Of a stretch of DNA of 64,000 bases, positions 1 to 12,700 are shown piece after piece. This DNA is from Certhia americana (lineage: Eukaryota > Chordata > Aves > Passeriformes > Certhiidae), in NCBI GenBank assembly GCA_018697195.1, contig CM031857.1, forward strand, positions 52,845,471 through 52,909,470, read 5' to 3'. The position numbers were made by a program, and so were the translations under genes. The notes below the pieces were generated by a model. It had not been told where the DNA came from. It searched no databases and saw only the letters and a program-made list of their open reading frames with translations. Positions within the stretch are counted from its first letter, which is position 1. Each line of letters begins with the position of its first letter.

Positions 1-2260
1 AAAGTAAAAGATGCATCTGTTTTCAGTGGCAGCCTCACTCTCTCTCCCTGCTCAGCTGTATCAGCTATGCCAGTAATGAGCACAAGCACTGCTACCACTG
101 GGGTTTGTTCCTTTGCAGCCAATCTCCCACACAGATTTATAAATGCGACTCTGATGGCAGTACCAGCCATTATGACTCTCACATCAAGAGGCTGATGCAC
201 ACTTAAGGCTTGGGTTGATTACCTGTCTTTGAAAGAATCTTTCTCAATATTAATCAAATTGGCCTGCTCCCAGCAGCAAAGTGCCAATGCCTACCACAGA
301 CAACACACACCCAGCTGTGATTCTGCCCTATAGTGGTTCTAATATGGATCTAATATAAGATGCATAGGAGAGGGAAGGACTGAATGCTCCAAATGGCCTC
401 AAAGATAAGAGCAAAAAGCATACAGAAAAGTACAGCAAATCAATTTCCCTGTATAAATCCCACTGGAACAATGTATAAGTTTTGTCTTGGTGTATAAGGC
501 AACCTGGGTAGGTCATGTATAAGTTTTTCCATCAGTGATAATTACCAGGGCTGAGGGAGCTAAGGGTAGAGTGGGGCCAGCTGCTTTGGTCTCACCTTCC
601 TCTTGCATTGGAGAGAGAGTTACAGCATGCCTGCAGCTTGCAATTCTCAAAGTTGATTCAGAATCCATGCTGGTTTCTAACTGATTCTACCACCATGAAT
701 GAACATGGCTTTTTCTGTGATCTCTCTTTATTTACTGGCAACAAAACATAAAAAATCCAAATGGCCTTCCAGGATTTATGCAAAGCCTTCTTGGCCCAGG
801 CTGCCTTTCACCATGACATATTCTTGGTATGGCAAGGACTCTAAAATGCCTCTTTTCCAGCACTTTGGAGAAGGAAACACTCCAGAAGTTTCCTTTTTTC
901 ACATGTTCCCCAAGAAGATGCATGACATTTTACACATAAAAGCGATGATGGTTTTATTAGGATGGTCAATGAAATATCAGCAACATACAGAGAGCATATG
1001 GCATATCTGAAAAATGTGCCTATCTTAGAAATTTAAAAAGAAGCCAATTAAAGGCCATCATCATACACTCAGTCAACATTACTCCCAAATGAAATCACTA
1101 ATCCCAAGGCATGATTTGCTAAAGCAGCACGGCAGTGTACAACTTGAATCCCACCACCTTAGGGAGACAATTACTACTCTTCCAGCATCAGTCTTGCTGA
1201 TCTTAGGAGCTGCAGAAGACACCTTTAACTTTCTTTGGGGATCTGAGGAGACAGAAAGTGTACCAGAATACCTCTGTGGAGAGAAAATAACTCTGAATCA
1301 AGCCTCTCCGACAGTCCAAATGTTTTACTGTGTAACAGTGACTGGCATGCAGCTGGATTCCAGGATAACCCAGTAATGTGGCCTCTGTGGCACCTGCTGG
1401 TTTTCTCCCTCTGACAGAAGGGATTCAGATTAAACAGCAGAACCTGCAGAACAGTGAGGAATAATCATAGTAAAGAAGTTGCTGCCAAAGTTGCTGCATT
1501 TTGGTCTGCATCAACTCCAAAGATTCCTTCCCAGCTCTCCCAGGGTCCTTAAGATTGGAGATACTGTAATGGCCTTGAATGGTAAACTGGGTTGAAAAGA
1601 AGTGCCCTTGATTTTACCCCAAAGCCTAAGAAAGGACTGCACAGGTCAGAGGTTCAGCACCAACAGGAAAGCCAAAATAAGCAGCTCGAAGGCATAAGAA
1701 TGCATATCAATTTGCAATGGAAATGTGATTCTATCCCTCTCCCTAGAAATGCTTATCTTCCATTAGTCTTTAAAAAAAAAAAAAAAAAAGCCCAATCAAG
1801 CTCTTGCCTAACAAGATGGGAAATCTTGCCTGGAAGACTGAGGTGAATCAAGCCAGAGCACTGCCAGTTTTATCTTGGGAGAAGGAAGGAGCACAGTGGC
1901 TTTAAACCTTCTAGAGCAGTAGCTGTGGCAGCACAAATTATGCTAAGAAATGGCTCTGGAGTTACTGCTCCAAGGCTGTGAGCAGAAACAGCAGACTCAA
2001 TTGCTGGGGAAAAAAACCCCAAACCTTAGCAAATCGCCAAAAAACTGGGAACAGATATCTTTGTCATTAATTGATTAGGAACACTCCATAATTAGAAGAT
2101 TTTTAAGAAGTAAATTTGGAGTGCCTTAGGGCGGATGAAAGAAACCTTAGTGTTAATCACTGCCTGTACGGAAAGAAAAAGGTCAACAGCTAAGGCTAGC
2201 CAGTTGATTTTTTTTCCCTAAGGATCGACTGAAAGGACAGACCATGTCTCTGTGAATTCA
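1..2260. other. Upstream flank of INTS6, no gene recognised
   Basis: AT-rich non-coding DNA before the CpG island. Short open frames occur on both strands (for example 699-1010 and 1089-1376 on +), but none resembles a protein I know, and none shows paired splice sites or domain motifs. An 18-base A run lies at 1772-1789. No CR1 tail or LTR terminus was seen. In mammals the next gene upstream of INTS6 is WDFY2, far away and divergent; no WDFY2 exon is visible here. Confidence 0.6.
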
Positions 2261-3026
2261 TCATCAAAATGGTACCGGGCCGCCTTCTCCATGGTAAACC
2301 CAGTGGACACGACAGGCGCCCGCTGTGCTGCCTGCCAGAAGCCGAACTTCCCTTGAGGAGCGATCCCCGCTCCCTCGGTACCGGGGCCGGCGGGGCTCCC
2401 CGGACGCCCCCCGGGCCGGAGGCGCTGCGCTGGCATCTGGCTGAAGCACAGGTCACCCAGAGCCCGCAAAGCGCTCGCCTCGTCCCGGTCAGGGGATAAA
2501 ACCCGCTGCGGGGGCAGGACGGGATCTCCCGCAACCTCAAGGAGAGCAGCGGCGCCCGACGACGGAGTGGGGGGTGGAGACGGGGCGGGGGGTGGAGACG
2601 GGGCAGGGGGTGGTGCCCGCCCTCTTCCCTCCCTCCTCCCGTCCTTCCCACCCCCGTGACTCACCCGCCTCTCCCGGCGGGGACTAGCCGCTAGCGCCGG
2701 AGTTACCGCCCCGGCCCGGCCCGGCGCTCCCCAGGGACCACCCCCGCCCTCCCCGAGCGGCTGGGTGGGGCAGGGCGCTACCCCCGAGGGACGCGTCACC
2801 CCGCAGCCCTCGAAATAGCTCAGCGAGAGGCGGTGGCGACAGATCCCTCTCCCCATCCGTCCCTCCTGCGCTGCTGCTCCGCACCCCCGGCGCCTGGAGC
2901 GCATCCACGGGGCGCGTCCGTGCGAGCACCGGCGCTCCCCGCCCTGCCCCGTGTCCCCCAGCCGGCCGCCCCCCCCGCCCGCGGCTGCGCCTGCGCGCCC
3001 GCGCCCCCGCCCGCCCCGCCCCGCCC

Positions 3027-3143
3027 ATTTGAATATGCTAATAAGCGGTTAGCGGGGACCTATGGTGGAGCCAGGAGGTCGTCACGTGGGACGGGGACGT
3101 GTCCTTGAGGGGCGGGGCCGACCTACCCAGGCTGCCTTAAAAG
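3027..3143 (+). promoter_or_regulatory. INTS6 core promoter elements
   Basis: Upstream of the 5' UTR there is an octamer-like AT-rich block (ATTTGAATATGCTAAT, 3027-3042), an E-box CACGTG (3083-3088), a GC box around 3109-3119 and a TATA-like CTTAAAAG (3136-3143). They lie in order within about 120 bp, which would place transcription start near 3160-3180 and give a 5' UTR of roughly 420 nt. The motifs are seen directly; their use as a promoter is inferred from position. Confidence 0.55.
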
Positions 3144-3240
3144 CGGGCGGCGAGCGAGGAAGCGCCTCAGTCAGAGCGAGAAAGTGCCGGGGCGGCGGTG
3201 CCGCGGCTGCTCCGCCTGAAACTTCTGAGTAACATCAACA

Positions 3241-3258
3241 GGGGGAGGGGAGGGCGGG
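3241..3258 (+). promoter_or_regulatory. G-quadruplex motif in INTS6 5' UTR
   Basis: Four G runs of 5, 4, 3 and 3 are separated by single bases on the sense strand, the most stable class of predicted G-quadruplex. It lies about 335 nt before the INTS6 start codon, inside the predicted 5' UTR, so it could form in the mRNA as well as in DNA. Confidence 0.6.
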
Positions 3259-3560
3259 CGGCGGTGGAGGAGGAAGGTGGTGGTGGGGGGAAGGTTAGCC
3301 AGCAGCGCAGCCCTATCCGCCTCTCCCTCATAAACCAGCCTGTGTTGGGCTGAGCAGGCCCCTCACACAAAGGAGGGCAGGGCAGGCAGGGCTGCCCCCC
3401 CTTCCCCCCCGCCTCGGCAGAGGGGCAGCGGGGAGGCGCCCTTCCCCGTGCACAGCACTCACAGCCACTTACTCCTCTCCCGTCCCCCGTCTTCTTCTCT
3501 CTCCCCCCCTTCCCCTCACCTCCCCCCACGGTTCTCCCTTCAGCCCCCCGCCCGCTGTCC

Positions 3561-3566
3561 ATGTAG
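3561..3566 (+). promoter_or_regulatory. Start-stop uORF (ATG-TAG) in INTS6 5' UTR
   Basis: The only ATG I find between the presumed start site and the INTS6 ATG is followed directly by TAG. The stop ends 27 nt before the main ATG at 3594. Minimal AUG-stop elements are known in other genes to hold ribosomes and lower downstream initiation. Its context is weak (T at -3), while the main ATG has A at -3, so most ribosomes may scan past. Confidence 0.6.
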
Positions 3567-3593
3567 CCGTCCGGCCGCCGGCCCCTCCGCACT

Positions 3594-3704
3594 ATGCCCA
3601 TCTTACTCTTCCTGATAGACACGTCCGCCTCCATGAACCAGCGCACCCATCTGGGCACCACCTATCTGGACATAGCCAAAGGCGCTGTAGAGACTTTCAT
3701 GAAG
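3594..3704 (+). CDS. INTS6: INTS6 coding exon 1 (residues 1-37)
   Basis: Starts at ATG 3594 (A at -3) and encodes the first strand of the VWA domain with DTSAS at residues 9-13, the metal-ion-dependent adhesion site signature. Donor is AAG|GTACCG; phase 0. Intron 1 is only 243 nt and extremely GC-rich. Confidence 0.96.
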
Positions 3705-6700
3705 GTACCGGGCTCTGCCTTGCGAGAGGAGGCGAGAGAAAGCGAGCGAGAGTGGCTGCGCGGGGAGGGGAGGGGGCGGCAGGGAGCGGGGGGCTGCCTG
3801 GGCCGGGGGCGCGGGGCGAGGGCGGGCGGGAGAGAGCGAGAGAGTGCGTGTGTGTGCGGGAGGGAGGGGAGGGCCGGGCCGAGCCGGGGGGCTCGGGCGG
3901 CGGCGCCGCCTCTCGGCTCACTCTCTGCTTTGTCCCCCGCGCCGCAGCTCCGAGCCCGGGACCCCGCCAGCAGGGGAGACAGGTACATGCTGGTCACTTT
4001 CGAGGAGCCTCCCTACGCTATCAAGGTAACCCCCGCTCACCCCGCTCCCCCCCTCCTTCCCGGCCTCCTTCCGGCCCGTCCGCCCGCCCGCCTCGCCCCG
4101 GCTGCCGGCGGTCCGGGGGAGCGCGGCACACACGGGCTCCGGCGGCGGCGCCGCTGACATCAACATGGCCGACGCTTTTCCCCTGTGCGGTGTGTGCGAG
4201 CAGCAATGAACTGTGGGGGATATTTATTCAAGTTGGGAGAAGTGACAGCAACTCCAAGGAGAGTTCGGCTTGGAAGGGGCGAGCCGGGGGAAGGACCGAC
4301 TTGAGCCCGGAGAGCCCCGGACTCGGAAGGGGCCGGCACTTCCCTGGCCCCGCCGCGGCGGGGGCGGGGGGGACGCACCGCGCGGGGGAAGGGGGCGGTG
4401 GGTCCACATGACACAGGACGGTGAACCTGTTGGAGGTCGCTTCACAGCGCAGTTGGCTTCTATCTTGGCAGGGCTCTGGGAGGGTGTTGTAAATAGCTCT
4501 AAGGTTTGGGCACCGGTGTCCTCACAGAAATTTGTCCCGTGGAACAAAGCAAAAATGCTAGTTTGGTAAATGGGGAGTTCTAAGGATTAAGAGAAGTGCA
4601 TCATTTCAGGCCTTTTGGAGCAACATTAAATGCTACTAACTTCTGAAGTGTTTCGTTAGCATTTGTAGTGAGCTGCATGCAGCAGGGAAGGCTCTTTATA
4701 GCCTAACAGGTAAGCAAAACTCGTATCTGCAGAATAAATCTTCTCACGTTTCTCTTTGCAGGCTGGCTGGAAGGAAAACCATGCAACGTTTATGAATGAA
4801 CTGAAAAATCTTCAAGCTGAAGGACTTACGACTCTTGGCCAGTCCCTAAGGACAGCTTTTGATTTATTAAATTTAAATAGATTAGTAACTGGCATAGACA
4901 ACTATGGGCAGGTAGGTTGACTGTTAATAGGTGGAAAAAGCTTAAAACACAAACTTCCCAGAGACAGCAATTAGCTAGTTGTCCAAAGTGGGATCTTCAT
5001 GGAATATTCAATAGGGGGCTTCTTCAAAAGTAAGCAGAGCTCAGCTAGCTTGAAGAAATACAGTCAGTGAGTGTAGTTTGGTACCCAACTTCCTTTTTTC
5101 TTTAATTTCAGTCATTTCTCAGTTTTTAAGCTGTGATGTAGCCTCCAAGTTGGCCTTTTCAGTTCAAATATTTTTTTTTGTTTTTTGGTCAAATATCTGT
5201 TCAGTAACTTAGCTGGTGAGCCTGATGGGGTTATGGAGACTTTGCTTTATCTATACAGTACTGAGCAGTTTGGGAGATGAGCCATTTTTCTAACAACACT
5301 TGAGTACCTGAGTACTGGAAGGAGCACAACCTTTTCCAAGCATTTCCTTTCTATTGCGTTTGCCACAACATTTCTCTGTATACGTGTTTTTTTATAAGCC
5401 TGCCTGTTGTAGCAGAGCCTTGTGAAGCTGTGCTTTTTTAATCTCTCTATTGCAACTATCCCTTTAAGACAGGAGGTTATTTTGGTGTGGGCCAGCATTA
5501 TCATGCTCATTAGTATGAGCAGCTAAAATACAGATGTTGTAGGTTAAATGTGTGCATTAGGACTCATACAGCGTTCTTTCTGCTGCTGGATCAAAGCCTG
5601 GATTTGTTTCACTTGAAGGATGTTGGGCAAAGTATACCATGTACTTTTCATGTGCAGCATACCAACTTGAATCTCCCGTTTTTGTTTGATATTCTCATGT
5701 AATTCTGTGTCCACTATCAGAGGATTAGTACTTAGTACTACTCTTGGTATTTAACATGGGAATGTGGTTGTGAACATAATTTCCCCTTTTCCCCCCTCTC
5801 TTTCCAGTCTAAGCAGAGTTTGTGATAACATGCCATGTTTGTTTGTGAAGGAAAATTGTCATGCTGCATTGTATGGCTTCCCCATGAAATGATCAAGTGA
5901 GCCTAAGCATTTTTAAAATGCCTGTTTAGTGATGAAACTTAAAAAAAGTGCTAGATCTGCACATGGGTTTTTTTCCTGTGGCCATCTGCTGTCCTCATAC
6001 ATCTGTGTGTAATTTTCCCATTTTTCTGGCATTTTTGTTTAGTTACAGGAGCTATATGGATCTGTCTTGAACACTTAACCCCTGTAGGCCCAATACACAA
6101 AGTATTTGCTCTTTCCCATTGCTACTGATAATTGTTTTAATTAAACCCATGTCAAATAATTTGCTCTAAGTGAACCAGCTGTGCTCAACTACTCAAGTGG
6201 GCAGTTGAGTTGTCATGACTGTTTTGACTCACTAGTGTTCATTACTGCAATAGCTGCTTTTTTGCCTGTGAAGCAATGACTTTTCCTTTGTCTGATCTGT
6301 TGTGGTTGTGAGTCTCTCTGTGCTTGAACCCACCCTCACTTATGCACGTTTTTGCTCCATGCCACATGTGGTGGTGGCTGTTGAAGAGGTATTCACATGT
6401 GCAGTCAGGTGACTAAATAGAAATTCTAACTCTTTTTAGCATCTGCAAAAATAGATGAACGTTTTGCAAGTGGCAGGTCATCTGCTGCTGAAGTCAAAGG
6501 TTCCCATTTTGGCTATTCTAACCAATACAGCAGTTTTTATAAAAATGAATTCCACAACACTTAACTGATCCTTCAGCATTTGCAGGATGAGATCTAGGGT
6601 AGCTAATTGTCCTCAACTTCACATTGGTCTTTAAAACTGTGTCTTGATAACCTGTCATCTTCCTGTTAATCTTGTCTACCACCTAAAACTTAGTCGAGAG

Positions 6701-9700
6701 AAATGGCTGTTTAACCGTACATGGTATGAGAAACTTAAAAATCCAGGAAAATAAAAGTGGTCAGAATTCTCAGTTACACTTGAAATAGTTTTCATTCAGA
6801 AATAAATAGCTGGTTAACTTTTTCTAAAGCAACTACACATGTTAGGACTACTAAACAGTAGTTAACTGAAATTTAGCAGGCACATACTTGAAGGCTTGAG
6901 TATGTCAGAGTAAGAAAAGATAATTTTACAAAAAAAAAGGAACATACAGACCATCTTAGTTGTGATATGATGTGACATAATAAAATCCAAACTTTTATTC
7001 GTCTTCTGCGGGAAGTTTCTTTGGCTAAAAATCTTTTGACTGTCATGCTTGTATTAACAAACTACTAAGGTATTTGCCAAGATCCCCTTGTTACACAGAA
7101 ATGAATTGTAAACCAGACTTTTCTTACACATGCATCACAAAACATGATACAAGCCTGATGGGATTGTCTGGTTATGTCTCCACCAGTGTGATCTCTTGTA
7201 CCCTTGATGAGTGTGAACTGTTTGTTGAAATGGCAGAGTGACTCACCATACTCCATTTCTTTCAAAGTTGACCAGAGTTCTCCATCAGCTGACCTTCTGA
7301 ACAAGAATGATGGCTGAATGGTCATTCTGGAGATGTGGAAAATCTGCTTCATATTTTCTTGCAACTTTAGTGTTTGGATTTTTATTATGAGTGTTTATCA
7401 TACTGCTCTTTAGGCAAATAAGTACTGGCTTATTTACTCATAAAGATTGAGTTACCATGTGGTCAGCTGATCACAGGATCTCATATTTAGATCTTAAGGG
7501 ACACTGTCAACATAGATTGTCAAGAGCCTGGAAGATTTTTTTCATGAGCTATTTCTGATATAAAGGCTATGATATGGCTTTATAAATATTTTGTTTTACT
7601 GAGGGGTTGCTAGATCCAATTGTTTTGGAGGCTTTTGTCAAGAAAAAGTTTTGCAAAGTACACATTTTAAGATGACTGTTCCTTTAACTTTTGCAGCAGT
7701 TTCAGATTGATAATTTCTGTATTACACTGCTCGGATCCAATAATAGTTTTTTCCTCCCTTAGCATGCTTTGTGATGAATATGCTAGCAGAAGAATAAACC
7801 TTCAAATAGGGTGTCAGCTTTTAGTGTTCACTAAAAATAGCGATCCTTTTCACCTTCTGCATTTTTGTGGATAGCTTTGGAAAAAATACAGCCCTTGAGT
7901 GTCTCCAGGAAGAAACCAGTTTAAACACACCAAGTTCATTAAGGGTTTACTGTCACATCACACAAAATGTTGTACTTCATTAGCCCAGTTTACACTCTAG
8001 ATAATTGACTTATTTTCTCCAGTTCATCTTTTCTGTTATTTCAGATAGTCTGGAATACTGAGCCTTTTATTGACAGGTTTTTTGTCCTCTTGAAATACAC
8101 AGCTTAGGTCTTTTAACTATGGCTTCAGCAGGACATGAGTAGTCACAATTTAACCAAATAGTTTTGAGTGTAGCAAATGTGCAGCTTGTTATAGTTGGTA
8201 GAAGGGTTAAATACTGATATATGTTTCTGTGGAAACAGAAAACATTGAAAATGTAGCTGCTGTTACAATAGAGTGAAAATGTAAACAAATGTTTGAAATG
8301 AACCATCAGCTTCAGTTACTTGCAGTGAGGTTTCTAAGACTAAGCACTGAATTTGAGGTAGTTGAAATACATATCAATGGTGATTTGATACTCACATGCA
8401 AAGGACCAACATAGCCCTAGCAAAACTGGAATCTGATGGATGTTTGAAATTTCTAAAACTATTTTATTGATACCTCATATGTTTCACGTTGCTTGTTATT
8501 TGTGAATTGAGGAAAGTCTCTTACTGTTTTTTTTTCAGCAGTATTGCATAGAATAAGGTTTGAGAGGATAAAATACACTTAACTGAGTGGATTTTAAAGT
8601 GGTTGAGCTGATATTTTAAAGTATTTTTGCATATATTTTTCAGGGCGAAATTGCTTTAATACTGCATATAGAAACTGCTTTTCAGTAATACTGGTTTTGA
8701 TGAATGTTTTAATCTCACTAGAGTATCTTACACATTTTTCAGCATCATTACTGCTGCTATGAGTGAGTTTGACTTTTAAACCAGTTGAATTTACAAAAGC
8801 ACATGCTAGCTTTGTTGCTCTGAAACAGAGAATCAACTATGTGTCTAATACAAGGAAATTTAGAATAGGTATTTTTCATTCACCTTGATGAGTAAAATGC
8901 TGCTTGGATTTAGATTAGCGCAAGAAACACTGGGTGACTTAGCAGGCTGTGTACAGTCTTGGTGAAAGCCTTTTATTCTAAAGTGTGTTTCACATTTGAA
9001 CATAAGCACAACTTTTAAGTTTTTTGAGAAAGAGCTAAAATCCAAATGGAATTCAACTGATAAAGAACATTTTTGAAACTTAAAAATATGCTCAGAGGTG
9101 GAATGACCTATTTCTGACCTGGAAGTTTGAAGGTCTCCTGCATATGGTGATATTGCTTTTAAATAAGTTTAAATAAGCTTTTTTCTGAGTGTTTTCGTTA
9201 TGACATGTATCAATCAAACAACACAATCCTAGGTTAACTGGTACTTTATAGTTCTCTGAGTATGTGTTTAGACCCATTTATAGCTACAGTAGCAGAACTG
9301 CTGATGTGTTCCCACAGTAAAACTTGGTATTGGTCTGCAGAGTTCAGGGTGCTTTGGCATAGTGGCTGAAATACTATAGTAATCAGGTGAACAGCATACC
9401 TAAGAGATAATGTCGAATCATACTTGTAGGCACAAGACAGCTTTAAGTCACACATTCTAGGCTGACTGCCTGCTTCTATGCTTGTCTAGGGTCTCCTGAG
9501 CTTATAAAACCACAACAATCACATGTGCAAGAAATACTCTTCCCTAACATGGACTACATAATGCTTTTGCAGTGATATGTTCTGTTTTCTTTAAATTGTT
9601 GAGCAGTTTTATATTCCCAAGATTGTTACTGTATTTTGTTGCTCAGAGGTCAAAATCCTTTGAAGTATGGCTTTTGTCTTGGTATTTTGGGATCATAACA

Positions 9701-12700
9701 CACTACACTGAAATGGCCTGTGCTGCATGTGCCTCCAAATTTGGAACCAAGTTTAGGTTAGCATTTCCTGCTTTGTCATGCTGGCATAGTTGCACATACA
9801 ACTTTTTTGTTGCTTCTCATGTTGGTTGAGGCAGATATTTCCACTTCTAGACTAGCTCTTCTGATATCTTTTTTTTTTTCCCCCTTTCCCCAAGAAAGCC
9901 AAATAGAAGCATTCCAGGCAGTAGTAAACATCACAAGTGTAAGTGTAATAATGTCAGAAATGACAGGCTTTCTCACACTCCTGTTTTCTGTGGAATAGCA
10001 ATGGATTTAACATGAATCTATATGCTTTCTGACGTCAAAGATCTGTATGTGAAGTGCTGGTAAAAGATCAGTCATCCTCATCTGCTGTGTGATGAAATTA
10101 AGCATATAGATTTGAAATTATACCTTTTAGACCATGTTGTGGTTTCAGTTCAGAACCAGGCAAGAACCTTTAAAGATGCCATCTTTGAAATTTTTAGTTA
10201 GTTTTGTTTTAGAGTACCCTTTAGTGAGAGCTACAGCAGGCACTGTTAAGGTGTTTTTTTCACATTGTGAGGTGGAGCTGCTTGCCCTTTAGCCCTCCCA
10301 GCACAAGTTCAGCAAAAGTCTAAAATGTTTTTAAAATCTCTTGTCTAGTTCTAATCCAGTATGGTTTTAAAGAATTTGAAACAACCTTACATAAAGTTGT
10401 TTATTTTTCCAGTGAAAACCATCTCATCAATCTGTTCCATAGCAGAAAGAAGATACTTTAAAAAAATGGGATTTGGAAGGGGCAGTGCCATAACATGTTC
10501 CTTCATAAGTTATCTGCATACACTGCATTTTGTCCAGCTACATTGAACAAATAATAGTATGTCATTAGACATGTAGGGCATTGATAGCGTTTTCTGATGT
10601 TCAGTGTACAGAATGAGTGAAAAGTGGCCATCTCTCTTGCACCAGTTCTTCCCTCCCAGCTTTGAATCCCAGAATGCCAACTTTGATGCATCTGTCTGTA
10701 AGGTGTACTCAGCCTAGATCTCTGCTCTGGAACTTGCTCTGGAACATGAGAATCCTCTCATGGATTCATAGTTGCGCAAACATAGCTTCTAGTTGTGACT
10801 TCACGTAGTAAAATAAATCAGTGCTTAATCAGTGAGGTTAGTAAACCGGACTGAACTGTAGTGGTTCAAAACTGGTTTAAAACAGCTAAGTTGCTCCTGC
10901 TGTTATGGTAATAAACTCCAGGAAGGAATTGTGGGGGAGTCTTCAGGAAGTTATTCTGAAGAATTACTCTGTGTTTGTAGGTCAGTAAGCTACTTTTAGT
11001 CTGCTTGTCAGTATTCTGGATTATTAACTCCCTAAAATGTGGGGAGATTTTTGTATATGAGTCTGTCTTTTCTCCTTGGTGATGTGTTTTTTGGTCAAGT
11101 TTTTTTTTTCCCCTCTACTTAGTGTGCTGGCAGCTGTAGGACTTGTTACCGTTCTCCAGCATATGGAGAACAGAGGCCTGGCTTAGCACTGTGGATTGCA
11201 CTGACTGAGTCAGAACCAGCTCTGTAAAGTCATTGCTGTGAAGCAGAAAGGCTGCTGTAATTAGGGACTTGTCCAGGGCTTGGCAAGGTCAGTTATTTTT
11301 GGAATAAAACATTGAGAAATATTTTTAGGAAATATAACCAAAGTCATCTTAAACTCAGTCTTTGGAGCTGACTTTAAAGTTACTTTTGGTATGCTTTGTG
11401 TTACTTTATTTTTCTTAGAAAAAGTTTATAAAGGCTCAAATAGAATCTATTTTTAGCAGCTCACATTTATTATGTTCACTCAAATAACTTCAAAAACTCC
11501 TGTAACTTATTGGCTGATTGTCGAATTTTAGATGATTCCAATAGTGATGCATTTATTAATCTTTTTCTATAAGTTACAATTTCCATTACCTTAAAAATAA
11601 GATACAAGTTTTGATTGCAGTTGATTTTGCTGCTTAGGTAGTTTATTTAATTTAAGAAAAAGTTAAAGTTCTTCCCCTTCTGGGATTATATATCTGTCAC
11701 ATCAGTACTTAAATGTTTCAAATGTTAGTGGCCTTTTGTTCTTAATTTCAATGTGGCTTGTCACTATTTAGTTACTTGCTGGAATCCATTATGTATAAAA
11801 TCCTCATTTTATGCATGTTTTAATTTTAAACTGTCACATAATTGTGAAAGGTTGAAGGATGGAATTGTTTTTGAAACTTACCAAGGACCTCATCTAAATT
11901 GGAACACTTACAAGTTAATCAAGAAATTATCACTTATATAATGTGATATTTAAAACTCAATTAAATCTGTTCTTAAATGACAGAAACAGGACAAACCTAT
12001 ATACTAACCTGTGATTTTTGAAACTGACTTATAAATGTTGTGACCTGTCTGATTTAGGCACATGTAGGCATGGAAGTAACTTGAGGTTTTAAGTTTGATG
12101 ACTTAGTAAATCTACTATGTATTCATCATTCCTTTATTGATCAACGTGAACAGAGTCTTAAACTGCTTCCTTAACACATGCCTTCTGTTGTCACATATGT
12201 ATTACTCAATATGGAGATTTTGTATTCCGAAATGATCTGTTCTTGCATTGAAACTCATTTTCAGGCTGCTTTGAGTTGCCTTTTTTTGTTTTCTTGCTGT
12301 TAGTTTTGGTTTTGTTCTTGGCACAAACTTTTTGATAGAGTTCCAAAATGACTGAAGTTGCGCAATTAAATAGTCTTTAAGCAGTTCATTCAGTGCCAGA
12401 CTTGGAAACTCCAAATGTGTGAAGTTATGAGCATCTATAAAAATGATACTAAGCACAGTGAATTTTCTTGTGGCATGTTTCAGGATGGATGTGCAATGAA
12501 ATCATTGCCTGTAGAACACAAACTTGCGAGCTTTAGCAAAGCAAGCAGCTGATATGCTTAGATATATTTCTGTGACTCCGTTTTAGAAAATGGGTTTGAT
12601 GTCTCTTGTGCAATTCAGATAGCTGTTTTGTCTCTAGCATTTCTAATTATTGAAGTGATATCTGACTGGATCTTTGATTTTTGCTGTACAGCTTTGTCTG

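Larger units (their letters stand above)
2265..4420. promoter_or_regulatory. CpG island spanning INTS6 promoter, 5' UTR, exons 1-2
   Basis: Composition switches abruptly near 2265 from AT-rich to very GC- and CpG-rich and returns to AT-rich after about 4420. The island covers the presumed start site, the 5' UTR, exon 1, the 243-nt intron 1, exon 2 and the start of intron 2. It extends more than 800 bp upstream of the likely start site, which is common where a divergent non-coding transcript shares the promoter. A human antisense RNA (INTS6-AS1) is known at this locus, but a bird counterpart is only inference. A degenerate 18-bp tandem repeat lies around 2570-2610. Confidence 0.85.

Noticed and set aside
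1089..1376. 95-codon ORF upstream of the promoter
   Set aside because: No family likeness, no splice context, composition like the flank.
2218..2904. Long - strand ORF of 228 codons in the CpG island (and several overlapping ones up to 4411)
   Set aside because: GC-rich DNA has few stops, so long frames arise by chance. Arg/Gly/Pro-rich low-complexity products with no domains; overlapping frames on both strands are equally open.
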